Assembly (NCBI GenBank): GCA_021018995.1
Contig: CM037586.1
Coordinates: forward strand, 150,144,060 to 150,208,059
Reading direction: 5' to 3'
Length of the DNA: 64,000 nt
DNA from: Chloranthus sessilifolius
Lineage: Eukaryota > Streptophyta > Magnoliopsida > Chloranthales > Chloranthaceae
The notes beneath the pieces were generated by a model. The model was given only the letters and a program-made list of their open reading frames with translations. It was not told the origin of the DNA and did not search any database. Below, piece after piece: positions 1-10,066 of the stretch; the first letter of the stretch is position 1; each line of letters begins with the position of its first letter. A program made the translations under genes and the position numbers.

Positions 1-1433
1 AGACAAACTTTTTTTAACTTCTCTCTGATCTCAACAAGGCCCTATCTTTTTCAATTTATTTGATGCTCCCACGTTAGACATTTAGTATGTGGGCTTTTGA
101 TATGATTGGTTCTTTCACAAATATGATAGAACAACCCTCATAAGCATGCCTAATGTGCAGTTTTATCTAATCTGTGAAACAGAGCTGGATTTTTTGGATT
201 TTGGAGCGCAATGGCTTCCAACCTGACTAATCTGTCTCATAATGTACTCAGCAAAAAATTCATGATTAAGAAAGAGGTAATCCCAGCTTACCATATTTTT
301 TTGTTTCAATTTTTATAAGCTATCCAATCATTGTGCTTTTCAATAAAAATGTAGGACCAAGTATTTATTCCGCGATTAAAACATAGGGTACCGATATACT
401 CACCCCAAATAGATACTACCACGATACTAGTATCGGGGTCATATTGATATTGGTTGATACGTATCGGGTATCGGCCGATTTTTAAATTTTTTTATCAGTT
501 ATTTCACCCTTAAAATATAAAAAAATCTAGATCGACCGACACGTATCAATCCTTCACGGTTCGATACCGATCCCGAGTTAGATACCTTGCCTACAACAAA
601 CTGTATGTCAGCTTTTGTTTGAATAATTGGCCAATATCTTCAGAAAATGACTGAAATTTCAGTTATTCCTGGGTTGGTAATATGAATATTGCCAAAAAAA
701 CCTGCAATAATGCCTCTGGATCTCTTGGAACATTAGTCCAGTTGATCTTGATCTATGAATTTCTGAAATTCAGAGAGTAAAAGAGCTGGAATTTAGTTGT
801 ATTATCAAATATTGCCATTTATTTTGGTGTTTTCTGACTAAACCAAGTCTCTGATCAATTTGGGTTGTTTTGCTCAGCACTGTTGTTGCTGTTTGTGGGT
901 CCTTCAAATTCGGATCGTGTGTAAGTTTTCTCAGGTTTTTTGTGATCTCTATTTCTTACATTTATTAGTGATTTAATTTGAGCTAACTATTAATGAAACT
1001 GATTGGTGACTTGCTGGTGATCGGATCACCAGGCAAAGAAACCAGGTCTTTTTTGTATTTAAGGATTGGTTATAACTCGGTGTACTTAGTGAGTTGACTC
1101 AGTAACTATAAGAGTTTGATGTTTCATTTGATCCAAAAGCCAAAATTCGATTTTGGGTAACATAAGACAGCCTGAGGGGTTACTGAGTTGTGCTAACTCG
1201 TCCGAGTCAAAAACTGATTTGGGGGTCTTTTATTTTCTCATTTTTTGTTTTTGGGTGGCCTATCATGTGTTCTTGATTGTAACGTTTCGGGTTTGCAGGT
1301 TGGTTATTCGGCACCAACACAATATGGTCTCAGGAGGGGTCTTAGTTTATCGCTCGCTAAGGTATTTATGTCTGAATTCTCTCTCTCTCTCTCTGTGCTT
1401 ATTTTTATTTTTTATGTTTTCACTTTCTCTGTT
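1..1433. other. Non-coding or intronic stretch upstream of the O-fucosyltransferase-like exons
   Basis: No convincing gene is visible. A short ATG-started reading frame at about 211-276 runs into a GT donor-like site, and an AG...GT-bounded segment lies near 1298-1360, so parts of this stretch could be old upstream exons and introns of the O-fucosyltransferase-like copy. I could not match either to that protein. A palindrome-rich dispersed repeat occupies about 370-595. The segment 1381-1394 is a short CT run. Confidence 0.4.
370..595. repeat. Dispersed repeat rich in CGATAC/GTATCG palindromes
   Basis: The stretch is built of CGATAC, GTATCGG and CGGCCGAT motifs around an AT-rich core with a TTAAAATATAAAAAA run, and ends in a TACCTTG-like motif. 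The same layout recurs in the intron of the oxygenase gene at about 17095-17270 and 17640-17900. It looks like an old non-autonomous repeat family. I cannot classify it and no terminal repeats or target duplications are obvious. Confidence 0.45.
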
Positions 1434-2075
<642 letters not shown>

Positions 2076-2482
2076 GTACTGCATTTTACACACAGATTTC
2101 TCTGTTTATTTTTATTTTTTATGTATCTGTTATTTTTATTTTTTATGATGCAATACAACATGTAGACGAGATTCATTCAAAAATTTGTTATTATGGAGTT
2201 TTCTAATCATCTGATCAGAGAGCACTTTTGGATTGTTGCCCTTACTTTTTTACTGCTATTTGAAGGCTCTTGTTTGCTCTCGATTAGACTGTAAAAATTA
2301 TACATTGGCACAAGTTTTAAGCTGAATCCAATCCAAAATTTGGCCATGTACAGAATTGTTGGAGTGTTCCACATGTATAGAATTATGACCTGTGCACCAC
2401 AGGTGCTGCACAATCCACCCATCTAATACCAACTCCTTCGTAATCCCCTTTTCTCTCATAGGGAAAACATATTTTTTTACAG
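2076..2482. other. Stretch without recognised gene
   Basis: AT-rich sequence between the O-fucosyltransferase-like block and the RRM-like block. I looked for the next conserved O-fucosyltransferase exon and found none. No terminal repeats are visible. Confidence 0.4.
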
Positions 2483-2575
2483 GCTTTAATTCAGTTCAGT
2501 GATTCTGAGCATGCTTCTGCAGCACAGAATGCATTGCATGGAAAAAGTATTCCTACGTATGCAGCTGACCATAAT
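2483..2575 (+). pseudogene. PTB-like RRM exon fragment
   Basis: A clean splice acceptor (T-rich tract then CAG) at 2482 is followed by ALIQFSDSEHASAAQNALHG and then KSIPTY. This is the end of an RRM as in plant polypyrimidine-tract-binding proteins, nuclear splicing regulators in which ALIQFSD is followed by alanine-rich helix 2 and a G-x-SIP-x-Y turn. Only one exon is present. The frame runs into a stop soon after (about 2588), so no functional protein is expected. It is on the same strand as the O-fucosyltransferase-like exons but belongs to an unrelated gene, which suggests fragment capture. The match is by eye from a short peptide. Confidence 0.65.
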
Positions 2576-2639
2576 TTATGGAACTTCTAAGTGTCGATGA
2601 TTTTGATACAATATTTGAGATGCTGTAATTAAAAATTTC

Positions 2640-2770
2640 AGATTGAGCAGCCATTGATGACAGATCAAGCTGCTTCAGGTTTCCAAGGAGCAATGGAGTT
2701 GGTGCAATTCTGCTTCCTAATGGCAAAGGCACCCCTCTTGAGGTCATTATCTCAATCTCTCTAACAAATT
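2640..2770 (+). pseudogene. Possible FBD-domain remnant
   Basis: After an AG acceptor near 2640 one frame gives [20 protein letters not shown] followed by LRSL. This resembles the GF-x-G...E-x-x-L-V-x-F-L-L-x-N-A pattern of FBD domains found in plant F-box/LRR proteins, with a three-residue gap. It is short, and the opposite strand also has an 81-residue open frame here, so the call is weak. Confidence 0.3.
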
Positions 2771-2823
2771 CTTCCGAAAAATATTGCAATAATGACAAAA
2801 TAAAACAACTGATTTGTCAAATG

Positions 2824-5007
2824 GGTTCATCAACTTATTGATTTCTCAATAAGCCGTAACAAACAGAAGCCGGCAACATAAACAAAGGTCTAAAGACAGA
2901 GGCAACATTGTTAATCCAAAAACAAAAGCTTCATATAACAAAAATTAGATATATCACTGTGAGGAACCAAAAGGAACCACCGGTGATGGCCAATCCGATC
3001 ACCTAAAATAGAGGTTCACAATAATGGTTCCTCGAGTGATATCAAAAGATAAAAAAAAATAGCCTAAGGCTCATTAATCCAAAATAATATCCGGACAAAA
3101 TACCAAAATACAGAATCTAAGATCACGGAAGAACTCCTGGTGGTATGTCCAAATCCTCCTGAATATAATCGAGTCCTCAGGATCCTCGACCCAAGGTCGG
3201 CCTCAAAGACTGTGACGTATAGTCGAGGGTGAGCTAACAGCCAAGCTCAATAGAGGAAGACAGATCTATTTGCATTTCTTATAAGTAAAGGTTTTCAAAA
3301 GACGGAATCGGATCAAATATGGTTTTTCAATGGTGCTTTTCAATTTAAATCTCGATTCTAATCCACGAGTCAAAACTGAAATATACTCTAAAGTGTTCAA
3401 AATGTTCTGATTTAGCATGCTTCTTGTCTTAAATTTATAACTTAATTTTATCTCCCAAATTTCCTATAGCATGAGAGCAGACTACGTGACCGATGGGAAG
3501 ACCCTCATCGACCATCGCTGCTCATGAACCCATTTCGAAAATGCAACAAGCCCCTACGCTATGAGGGAAACTTGCGCCAAAGTTTTACCGTCAACACGGT
3601 TGGTAGAATCTAGGGCATCGTACTTATGAACCCAAAATCAAATGCAAATGCTAACACATATCCAAGCTTATTATTCATATCATATACTGATTTTTCAAAG
3701 TTCTGATTCAAAATTTAACTGAGGTTCTGATTCAAATTTAGCTGAGGTTCTGATTTCCAATGATTCTTATTTATGACAAGGTTTACAAATTTTCGGATTG
3801 TATCATATGTTCAAAGTTTTAATTACACTGTGTGCAACGAAATTTCCATATTTTATGCTTCTAAAAATAAATGATTTATAACAGTTTATGCTTATAATTC
3901 ATGCAAATAATAATTAGGATTCCCCTACCTTAACCAAGAAAAATTCAAAAGCATGAACAAGCAGTCCTCTCCAAGGACTCCCAATTGTCAAAACCTACAT
4001 ATATTAACACCCTCAGTGTTAATATAGAACCCAAAAATTAAATGCAAAGGCTTACAAATAAAAATCCAACCAAACTCTTAAAAGTCAAAAGCTGGACAGA
4101 ATTCGACCATCGATTTCAAATTCGATGGTCGATTCTAAAATCGACCATCGAATTTCAGAACCCTGTTTAAAGCTTAAATTCTGATTTCGACTGTCGATTT
4201 CCAATTCGACAGTCGATTTCCAATTTCGACAGTCGATTTTTGAATTCGACAGTCGATTTTTCCAGGCTCTGTGGCTGTCAATTCAACATGCCCGGATTCT
4301 TTTTCTTTAATTTCTACACAGCCACTCAATCCTTTCTATTGAATCCATATCTTAATTTCCTAACAAAACCCAACAAATTTACATAAGGAGGTTTCAAGGC
4401 ATACCTCTTGTAGCTTAATTCGTTGATTCCGTTGCACTGATTCACGCACCGGAACAAATTTCCAAGCTCAAAGGTTTAAAACTTCAATCGGCTCATTATT
4501 CCTAAGGTGGTGGTCACTGCCTCAGCCATGACAAATTTAAAGAGAACTTCTCCCTTTCCTCATCTCTTTTCTTTTTCAGTAGTTCAAACAGATCCAAATA
4601 CTAGCTCAAGGCTTATTAATGGTTGAGATGGGAAGAGGAGTTCTCAAACTCTCTAGATCTAAAGATTAGAGATGCAAGGCTTAGTGGCTTAATTTCCAAC
4701 GAGAGAGAAGTTAACTTCTCTTGCACTCTCTCTTATAACCAAAGTTATGTGAATAAAATATCTAGATTTTTATTATTTACAACTTATCTACTTAAGTTGA
4801 ACATTATGCGGTGTTAAACACAAACACCAATGCTATTGTGTGAGTCATAGATTACATGACTTGCACACCTCTCAAAATGAAATCCTTATGCCAAAAGTCT
4901 TATCATAGACTTAGATTACCAAAAAAAATCTAAAATAGTCCACAATATTTTTCGGACACGCTTATCGAGGTAAATAAAAATAGGTCAAAAATATCAGGGA
5001 TATTACA
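2824..5007 (-). repeat. 3' LTR of element 1 (U5 end truncated)
   Basis: The LTR is nearly identical to 12934-14821 over most of its length. It starts on the minus strand with TGTAATATCCCTG at 5007. At the other end it begins at GGTTCATCAAC and lacks the terminal 44 bp of its partner. It contains a 339 bp block (4028-4366) that is missing from the 5' LTR. A donor-like site (CAAGAG|GTATGC, minus strand) lies at 4404, 603 bp from the LTR start. The motif TTAGCTCACC...GACTATACGTCACAG, shared by all LTRs of this family in the window, sits near 3200-3240. Confidence 0.9.
4028..4366. repeat. 339 bp LTR block with TCGACNRTCGATTT inverted-repeat minisatellite
   Basis: The block is flanked by the 6-mer AACCCA at 4028-4033 and 4367-4372, and only one AACCCA remains at the matching place in the 5' LTR (near 14180). 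This is what a deletion between short direct repeats would leave. From about 4098 to 4262 the block is a run of TCGACCATCGAT, ATCGATGGTCGA and TCGACAGTCGATTT units, each able to pair with the next. The unit stretch ATTCGACCATCGATTTCAAA recurs at 7192-7230 upstream of the extra ORF. Confidence 0.85.
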
Positions 5008-5020
5008 TTCACCCCTCCTT
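5008..5020 (-). promoter_or_regulatory. Polypurine tract of element 1
   Basis: On the minus strand AAGGAGGGGTGAA directly precedes the TGTAATATCC start of the 3' LTR. Its position and purine content are those of the primer for plus-strand DNA synthesis. Confidence 0.85.
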
Positions 5021-5077
5021 AGGAATTTTCGTCCGCGAAAATTTGAACATAACACACACCAGACAATAAAAGAATAG

Positions 5078-5262
5078 AAAACATGGGGCACCGTGGTTCG
5101 ATCCCACAGGGCACGCAAGCCAAGGGATGGGATCCGTAGTAACATGGATGTACTGCATGTGGCATTAAAAGGCCATAGTGGATTGCATCCGTACATGGAT
5201 GCCCACACCCCAAGTGTCACGTGCCGGGAGACCGATGCACAGTGACGCATGAAAGCCATAAA
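5078..5262. repeat. LTR-like module lying outside the LTR, next to the PPT
   Basis: The stretch around GTAGTAACATGGATGTAC and GGATTGCATCCGTACATGGA aligns base for base, with scattered changes, with LTR segments of element 2 (about 38660-38830 and 47750-47920) and of the solo LTR at 60083-63628 (about 61300-61410). Element 1's own LTRs carry a different sequence at that place. The module is therefore an LTR-type repeat inside the internal domain, between the extra ORF and the PPT. Confidence 0.75.
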
Positions 5263-5578
5263 GAGAATGAAAAGCCATCAAAGAAACAGGAAGTACAAAA
5301 GTGACATAGAGCAAATCCACACAAGCATCTAATTGAATCAGATACCAAAATAACAGTAAAAGCAATGCACATAGAGATCCAACACGCATATCAAAAGATG
5401 AAAACAAGTATCGAACTGAACTATATACAAACAAAGATAAGCAGAGTATCCAGAGCAAAGCAAAAGGCAGAAAAGATAAAAGATAACAAAAGAAGGACCA
5501 CCAGGTCCTAAATAATCCAAGCTGTAAAATAAATACAGACCCATAACAACCATAAAATAAATGTTCTCCCCAAGTATA
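5263..5578. other. Internal untranslated stretch between extra ORF and LTR-like module
   Basis: No further gene or repeat is recognised. Overlapping short minus-strand frames have no family features. It probably forms the 3' untranslated part of the extra-ORF transcript. Confidence 0.4.
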
Positions 5579-6925
5579 CTAACAATCCCGTGAGAAGATG
5601 GACCCGCCCGATCCGAGGTACCATCGCCAGCATGAAAGATCATCATCACCTGTATTCGCTCTGGCCGCAGAAGGCATGCTAGTACCAGCGCCCGATGTCG
5701 AAGGGCGATATACTGAAGCACGGATATCGGCCATATATGTCGTGTAATCATCGGGAAATGAGTGCTGCATCAGATAAGAGAGAGTGCCGCCATGGACATC
5801 CAACTCCTGACGCATAGAGCTGGTGTGGTGGGTGAGCTCTTGAATCTGATGGCTCATGGCGGTCATCTGTCGGGTGAACTCGGAGAGTGTAAGGATGTCA
5901 CTCTGTGGGGGCTGAGGAGGTGCAGTGGTAGTAGTGTCAGGGATAGAATGAGTAGGGTCATCATCATCCTCGCTAGCTGTATCAGGTGCCTCTGCATCCT
6001 TTGGAGTCTTTACCAACCTACTGTAGGTTTGACCCCAATTGACCAAGTTATAAATTTTTCGACCCGCTGTGGATTTGGGTTCAGTAGGAGGGATATCATA
6101 AGCAGGGCCCGCTCGGTAGTTCTCAATCATCACTGAAATTAAGCGAGCATAGGGCATAGTCTTCAATGGTTTCTTCACATGTTTACCCATTTTCTCTCGG
6201 GCTTTGATAATCCTTTGAAAAGGACGCCGAGCACTAAACCATCGCTCCTTATAGGCCGCAAAAAGAATTTGTTGGAGGGGACCGGTGCGCTCAGATTGAT
6301 GACCAAAAGGGTAAAGGATGGTCTTTAAAATTTTATCCAAGATCCACATGGTCTCCGGCATATGGACCGTGACGATGGATTTACCGGACCCATGACGACC
6401 TTGCGTCATTTGCGTAATTACATCCTCAAAACGAACCGGTTTGGGGAAGGGAGGACCTAAACCCATGGTTTGGGAGTGATTCAAAGGGCATCGTAATGCC
6501 ACAGCCATGTCCTCTAAATCAAAAGTATAATCGCGGCCATCAATCTCCGTATATATTCTTTTCCCGTCTTCGCGGCTCATGTGCCGATAAAATAGGCGCA
6601 CGAGTCGGGGATAGAAATGGTCGCTAAAAGATGTGCACAGGGAGGTCAATTTGGCCTTTGCAAGGTATTCACCCGCCCATTGTGTGGTTGTTTGCTGGTC
6701 AAACAACTCCGGGTGAAACAAATATTCCGTAGTGAAGCCTTTAATGCTCCAAAATTCGTTGGGTTGCTCAGGCAAGGGAGAGACAGTGGGTGGTGGAACC
6801 GATTGTGGTGGTTCTGTGGGCTGTTTTGTGCGGCTTATAGACGCAGCTTTAGAAGCTGGTCTTTTTGAGGTGGGATTTCGTATGGGTGTCTGCTTCTTAG
6901 GCCCCATTGAATCAAAAATACACAA
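5579..6925 (-). CDS. Extra retroelement ORF, 448 aa, intact (plant transposon-associated domain)
   Basis: The ORF lies in sense orientation between pol and the 3' LTR, where chromoviruses normally have no gene. The first ATG gives MCIFDSMGPKK. The second Met (residue 7) is an equally good start. Residues 1-35 are basic and 36-56 proline-rich. Residues about 60-300 look folded and include YPRLVRLFYRHMSRED (105-120), YTFDLEDMAVALRCP (133-147) and a helical block ending PYARLISVMIEN (258-269). This spacing resembles the 'putative plant transposon protein' domain found in many plant gene models, whose function is unknown. An acidic run SEDDDD (318-323) and a probable coiled coil (about 346-388) follow. 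There is no signal peptide or membrane segment, so it is not a normal envelope protein. It is uninterrupted while gag and pol of the same element carry stops. Role unknown; virion-, nuclear- or RNA-binding roles are only guesses. Confidence 0.7.
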   Translation of the reverse strand: MCIFDSMGPKKQTPIRNPTSKRPASKAASISRTKQPTEPPQSVPPPTVSPLPEQPNEFWSIKGFTTEYLFHPELFDQQTTTQWAGEYLAKAKLTSLCTSFSDHFYPRLVRLFYRHMSREDGKRIYTEIDGRDYTFDLEDMAVALRCPLNHSQTMGLGPPFPKPVRFEDVITQMTQGRHGSGKSIVTVHMPETMWILDKILKTILYPFGHQSERTGPLQQILFAAYKERWFSARRPFQRIIKAREKMGKHVKKPLKTMPYARLISVMIENYRAGPAYDIPPTEPKSTAGRKIYNLVNWGQTYSRLVKTPKDAEAPDTASEDDDDPTHSIPDTTTTAPPQPPQSDILTLSEFTRQMTAMSHQIQELTHHTSSMRQELDVHGGTLSYLMQHSFPDDYTTYMADIRASVYRPSTSGAGTSMPSAARANTGDDDLSCWRWYLGSGGSIFSRDC

Positions 6926-7184
6926 AAAAAGAAAAATAACAGACAGAGGAAAAAATCCCCAAAGAAAGTAGCTGTGGGAGGAGATTACCTATAAAAAGCC
7001 CAAATCTGGTTTCCACAAGGTAAAATCGAAGCCCCTTGTCCAATTTGCAATGAATCTCTCCCCCAAATTCGGCCGAAATGGATGATCCACCCCAAAATCG
7101 CCAAAACCCCTCAAAACCCTAAGCTCAAAACCCCTAAATCTGGAACCCGAAATGCCAAAAATTTTTAAACCCCAAACTTAAATC

Positions 7185-7365
7185 GATAAATTCGACCATC
7201 GATTTCAAATTCGATGGTCGAATTCCCAAATCGATGGTTGATTTTGAAATCGACAATCGATTTTCTCAGGACTTCCCAGGTTCTGTTTTTGGCTGAAAAT
7301 GACTTGAAAGCTCATAGAATTTTGATGGTCGATTTTGCATTTCGACAGTCGAATTTTTTTATACT
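7185..7365. repeat. TCGAYNRTCGATTT inverted-repeat minisatellite, internal copy
   Basis: Units such as TTCGACCATCGATTTCAAAT, TTCGATGGTCGAAT, AATCGATGGTTGATTT and TTTCGACAGTCGAAT alternate, so that the strand can fold on itself many times. The first units are almost identical to those in the 339 bp LTR block at 4098-4150, although this copy lies about 2.2 kb from the LTR, upstream of the extra ORF. Confidence 0.85.
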
Positions 7366-7651
7366 GTTATCTTTAAAATTTTTCAAAATTTTTGGAATTC
7401 CAATCATGCCCTTGGGTCTAAATGGACCGTCTTTGATCCCTTTTTATTCCCATCACCTTTTCGGACCTGGACCGTATTATCACAGCCGAAATTGACATAG
7501 ACAATTTAAGAATAGGCCAAGAAATCTTTTGGCCAATTTATTTCATATCACCATTCGGAAAATAATAAGTCCGGGTTTGGTCGGGCTCGTAAAATGTTCA
7601 GGAATTCCACAACGTAACACAAAAACAAAACTGTTAAACATTTACAAAATA

Positions 7652-7654
<3 letters not shown>

Positions 7655-7690
<36 letters not shown>
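7655..7690. repeat. (TA)n microsatellite
   Basis: Plain TA dinucleotide run in the untranslated part of element 1. Confidence 0.95.
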
Positions 7691-7693
<3 letters not shown>

Positions 7694-7966
7694 CCATGAC
7701 ATCTGTATCAAGGCCAAATGGCTCAGTGAAATTTAAGGAAGTAGCTAACTATAGGGCCAATTTTATGTCACATGGCCAGTAGTGTGGAACATACCAGGTG
7801 TAGGCCCAAAATTATCGAAGTTTCCATAATGTAGAGTCTTCTAAACATGCACCAATCAATCTGTATATTGGACCGACAAAAATTTTCTCGCCAAATCATC
7901 TGTATAAAATCAGTAATTACATAAAAATTCAAGAAATCATACATTCAACACATAATGTCTCAAAAT

Positions 7967-8386
7967 TCAATCAAAAAGGTTCGAAAATTGGTCTCGGAGC
8001 TCAGCTTCACGCTCCCAAGTGGCTTCCTCCGGTGTATGATTCCACCATTGCACGAGAACCAAAGGAATGCTTTTAGTGCGTAGGATCTGCTCCTTGCGAT
8101 CCAAAATGCGAATCGGGTCTTCGACCACCTTCAAACCATCCTGAAGCTCGATGGGTTGGTAATCAAGCACGTGAGTCGGGTCACGGATGTATCGACGTAG
8201 CATCGACATATGAAAGACGTTGTGCATGCTAGATAATTACGGCGGTAACGCCACACGATATGCAACCTCTCCGACTCGGCCTAATATCTCGAAAGGCCCA
8301 ACGTACCGAGGACTCAGTTTCCCTCGTCTTCCGAACCGCATAACGCCCTTGGTAGGCGAAATTCGAACAAAGATATTCTCGCCGAC
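7967..8386 (-). pseudogene. Element 1 integrase C-terminus (GPY module) and chromodomain
   Basis: After the intron at 8387-8468 the minus strand reads VGENIFVRISPTKGVMRFG, then the KLSPRYVGPFEI block of the GPY/F module, GEVAYRVALPP, then HNVFHMSMLRRYIRDPTHVL and the chromodomain-like end RKEQILRTKSIPLVLVQWWN followed by ATWEREAELRDQF. Such tails bind chromatin and guide integration in chromoviruses. A TAA (8237-8239) interrupts the frame between the GPY module and HNVFH, where relatives have a Glu, Ala or Gln codon. The ORF stop is at 7967. Confidence 0.88.
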
Positions 8387-8468
8387 CTGAAAAAATCAAG
8401 TATTAGTGCCAATTTCACATGGAATTGATACCAAGTGAATAAATACCCATTAACATATCAAAAACTAC
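8387..8468 (-). other. Spliceosomal-type intron in element 1 pol (82 bp)
   Basis: On the minus strand the coding text YADLKWRHVDFQ stops at a GTAGTT donor. It resumes as VGENIFVRIS after GCACTAATACTTGATTTTTTCAG, which has a CTAAT branch-point-like motif, a T tract and a CAG acceptor. The 82 bp are AT-rich, contain stops and do not encode integrase, while joining the flanks restores the family sequence in phase 0. Element 2 has a donor at the equivalent residue (44084). Confidence 0.8.
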
Positions 8469-9370
8469 CTGAAAATCCACGTGTCTCCATTTGAGATCGG
8501 CGTAGCTCTTCTGACGACTCTGAGCTACTCGAGTCGTCACAGATCAACCGAACGCCTCAGAGTGCGCTCAACTATCTCAGGTCCAATAATAAGCTTCTCA
8601 CCCACTTCTTCCCAATTCAATGGTGATCGACACCGCCGTCCATATAAAGCCTCGAACGGAGCCATACCAATGCTAGACTGAAAGCTATTATTGTAGGCGA
8701 ACTCTATCAGAGGCAAGTGTTGGTCCCATGACCCGTGAAAATCCAACATACATGCTCTCAACATGTCCTCAATGATCTGGTTCACGCGCTCGGTCTGGCC
8801 ATCCGTCTGTGGGTGAAATGCTGAACTAAAGTCAAGACGAGAACCCATGCCCTCCTGAAATCTCTGCCAAAAATGTGAAGTAAACAATGGGTCTCGATCA
8901 GACACAATACTAGCCGGTATCCCATGCAGTCTAACAATCTCCTTCAGGTATAACTCTGCAAGTCTACTGGCTGTATACGTGGTATTATATGGCAAGAAAT
9001 GAGCAGACTTGGTTAGCCGATCTACAATAACCCAAATGGCATTGTTCTTCCTCAGTGTCTTCGGCAACCCGAGTATGAAATCCATCGAAATGGCTTCCCA
9101 TTTCCACTCAGGCACAGGTAAAGGCTGCAATAGACCTGCAGGATTTTGATGATCAACCTTAACCTGTTGACAAACCAAGCACCGCGATACGTACTCAGCG
9201 ACGTTGCGCTTCAAACCTCGCCACCAGAAACTCTTCATCAAGTCCTGATACATCTTGGTGCTACCAGGATGTATGTCATACATGGATTTGTGAGCCTCTT
9301 CGAATGGTCGGTGTCCCGGGTTCTCTCGACGGAGACGCATACGGTCGTGAAATAGCAAGGTCCCATACGC
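8469..9370 (-). pseudogene. Element 1 integrase core
   Basis: In the main open frame (8537-9358) the zinc-binding H23, H30, C60 and C63 precede a DDE core with D93 (SMDFILGLP), D154 (IVSDRDPLF) and E190 (QTDGQTERVNQ), spaced D-60-D-35-E as in Ty3/gypsy integrases. All catalytic residues are kept. Near 8537-8560 a frameshift is needed to pass from ERTLRRSVDL to SRQKSYADLKW before the intron. Upstream the frame is continuous with the RNase H frame across a TGA at 9371-9373. Integrase inserts the element cDNA in the nucleus. Confidence 0.9.
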
Positions 9371-10066
9371 TCAATGGAGAACTCCTTCATCGCCATTCTC
9401 GACATCTCTTCTGATTGCCATTAGCTCATCATCGGTCATCTGAAGCTTCCGAATGTTCTCGAAGAGGGTAGGACGTAATACAAGTGTAGCCATCAATGCT
9501 CCCGAGCCTTTTACATCGAACCTTGAGCTGCCCAGAGCCATATCCTCCAAAAGTTTCCATCTCTGAATCCGGCTAACAAGATGTGACAATGTCTTTGAAG
9601 ACCTCCTACTAAGTGCATCAGCAACGACATTTGCCTTTCCCAGATGGTATTGAATCGAGCAATCGTAGTCCTTCAAGAACTCCATCCATCGTCGCTGCCT
9701 CATATTCAAGTCCTTTTGAGTGAAGAGGTACTTGAGACTCTTGTGATCAGTGAATATATCAAAGATTTCACCGTAGAGGTAATGTCGCCAGATCTTTAAG
9801 GCGAATATAACTGCTGCTAGCTCTAATTCATGCGTCGGATAGTTTCTTTCATGGTCCTTCAACTGCCTAGAACCATACGCAATGACCCGCTCGTGTTGAT
9901 TAAGCACACAGCCTAATCCGCCATAGGAACCATCACTATATACTGCAAAACCTCCACTGCCGGAACGTATAGCAAGCACTGGTGTTGTAGTCAAGCGGCG
10001 CTTTAACTCCTGAAAGCTCTGCTCACACTGTTCTGTCCAGTCGAACTTAGCATTCTTTCTTGTGAG
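9371..10066 (-). pseudogene. Element 1 RNase H and connection
   Basis: The frame contains [20 protein letters not shown] (catalytic D21 in the 9994-started frame), [20 protein letters not shown] (E58) and [20 protein letters not shown] (D83), the RNase H core that removes genomic RNA after first-strand synthesis. The text upstream of the first Met ([18 protein letters not shown]) shows it is part of the polyprotein and not an independent gene. TAG at 10067-10069 separates it from RT, and TGA at 9371-9373 from integrase. Confidence 0.9.

Larger units (their letters stand above)
6926..7966. other. Region between pol stop and extra ORF (leader of extra ORF)
   Basis: On the minus strand this lies downstream of the chromodomain stop and upstream of the extra-ORF start. 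It holds a (TA)n run (7655-7690), the inverted-repeat minisatellite at 7185-7365 and a pyrimidine-rich leader just before the ORF with a TTTTTATAGG motif near 6990-7000. It could supply a promoter or splice acceptor for the extra ORF, but nothing proves either. Confidence 0.4.

Noticed and set aside
2553-2798. 81-codon minus-strand frame
   Set aside because: No recognised domain; the plus strand has a weak FBD match in the same place, so neither is called as a gene with confidence.
5088-5106. GTGGTTCGATCCCAC resembles a tRNA T-arm (B box)
   Set aside because: No acceptor stem, D-arm or anticodon arm can be drawn around it, and it belongs to an LTR module whose relatives do not keep the motif.
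5579-6925. Envelope glycoprotein
   Set aside because: No signal peptide, transmembrane segment or cleavage site; proline-rich and coiled-coil content fits a soluble protein.
6617-6971. Plus-strand frames opposite the extra ORF, and the minus-strand frames at 4930-5751
   Set aside because: Shadows of the extra ORF and of the untranslated module; no family features.
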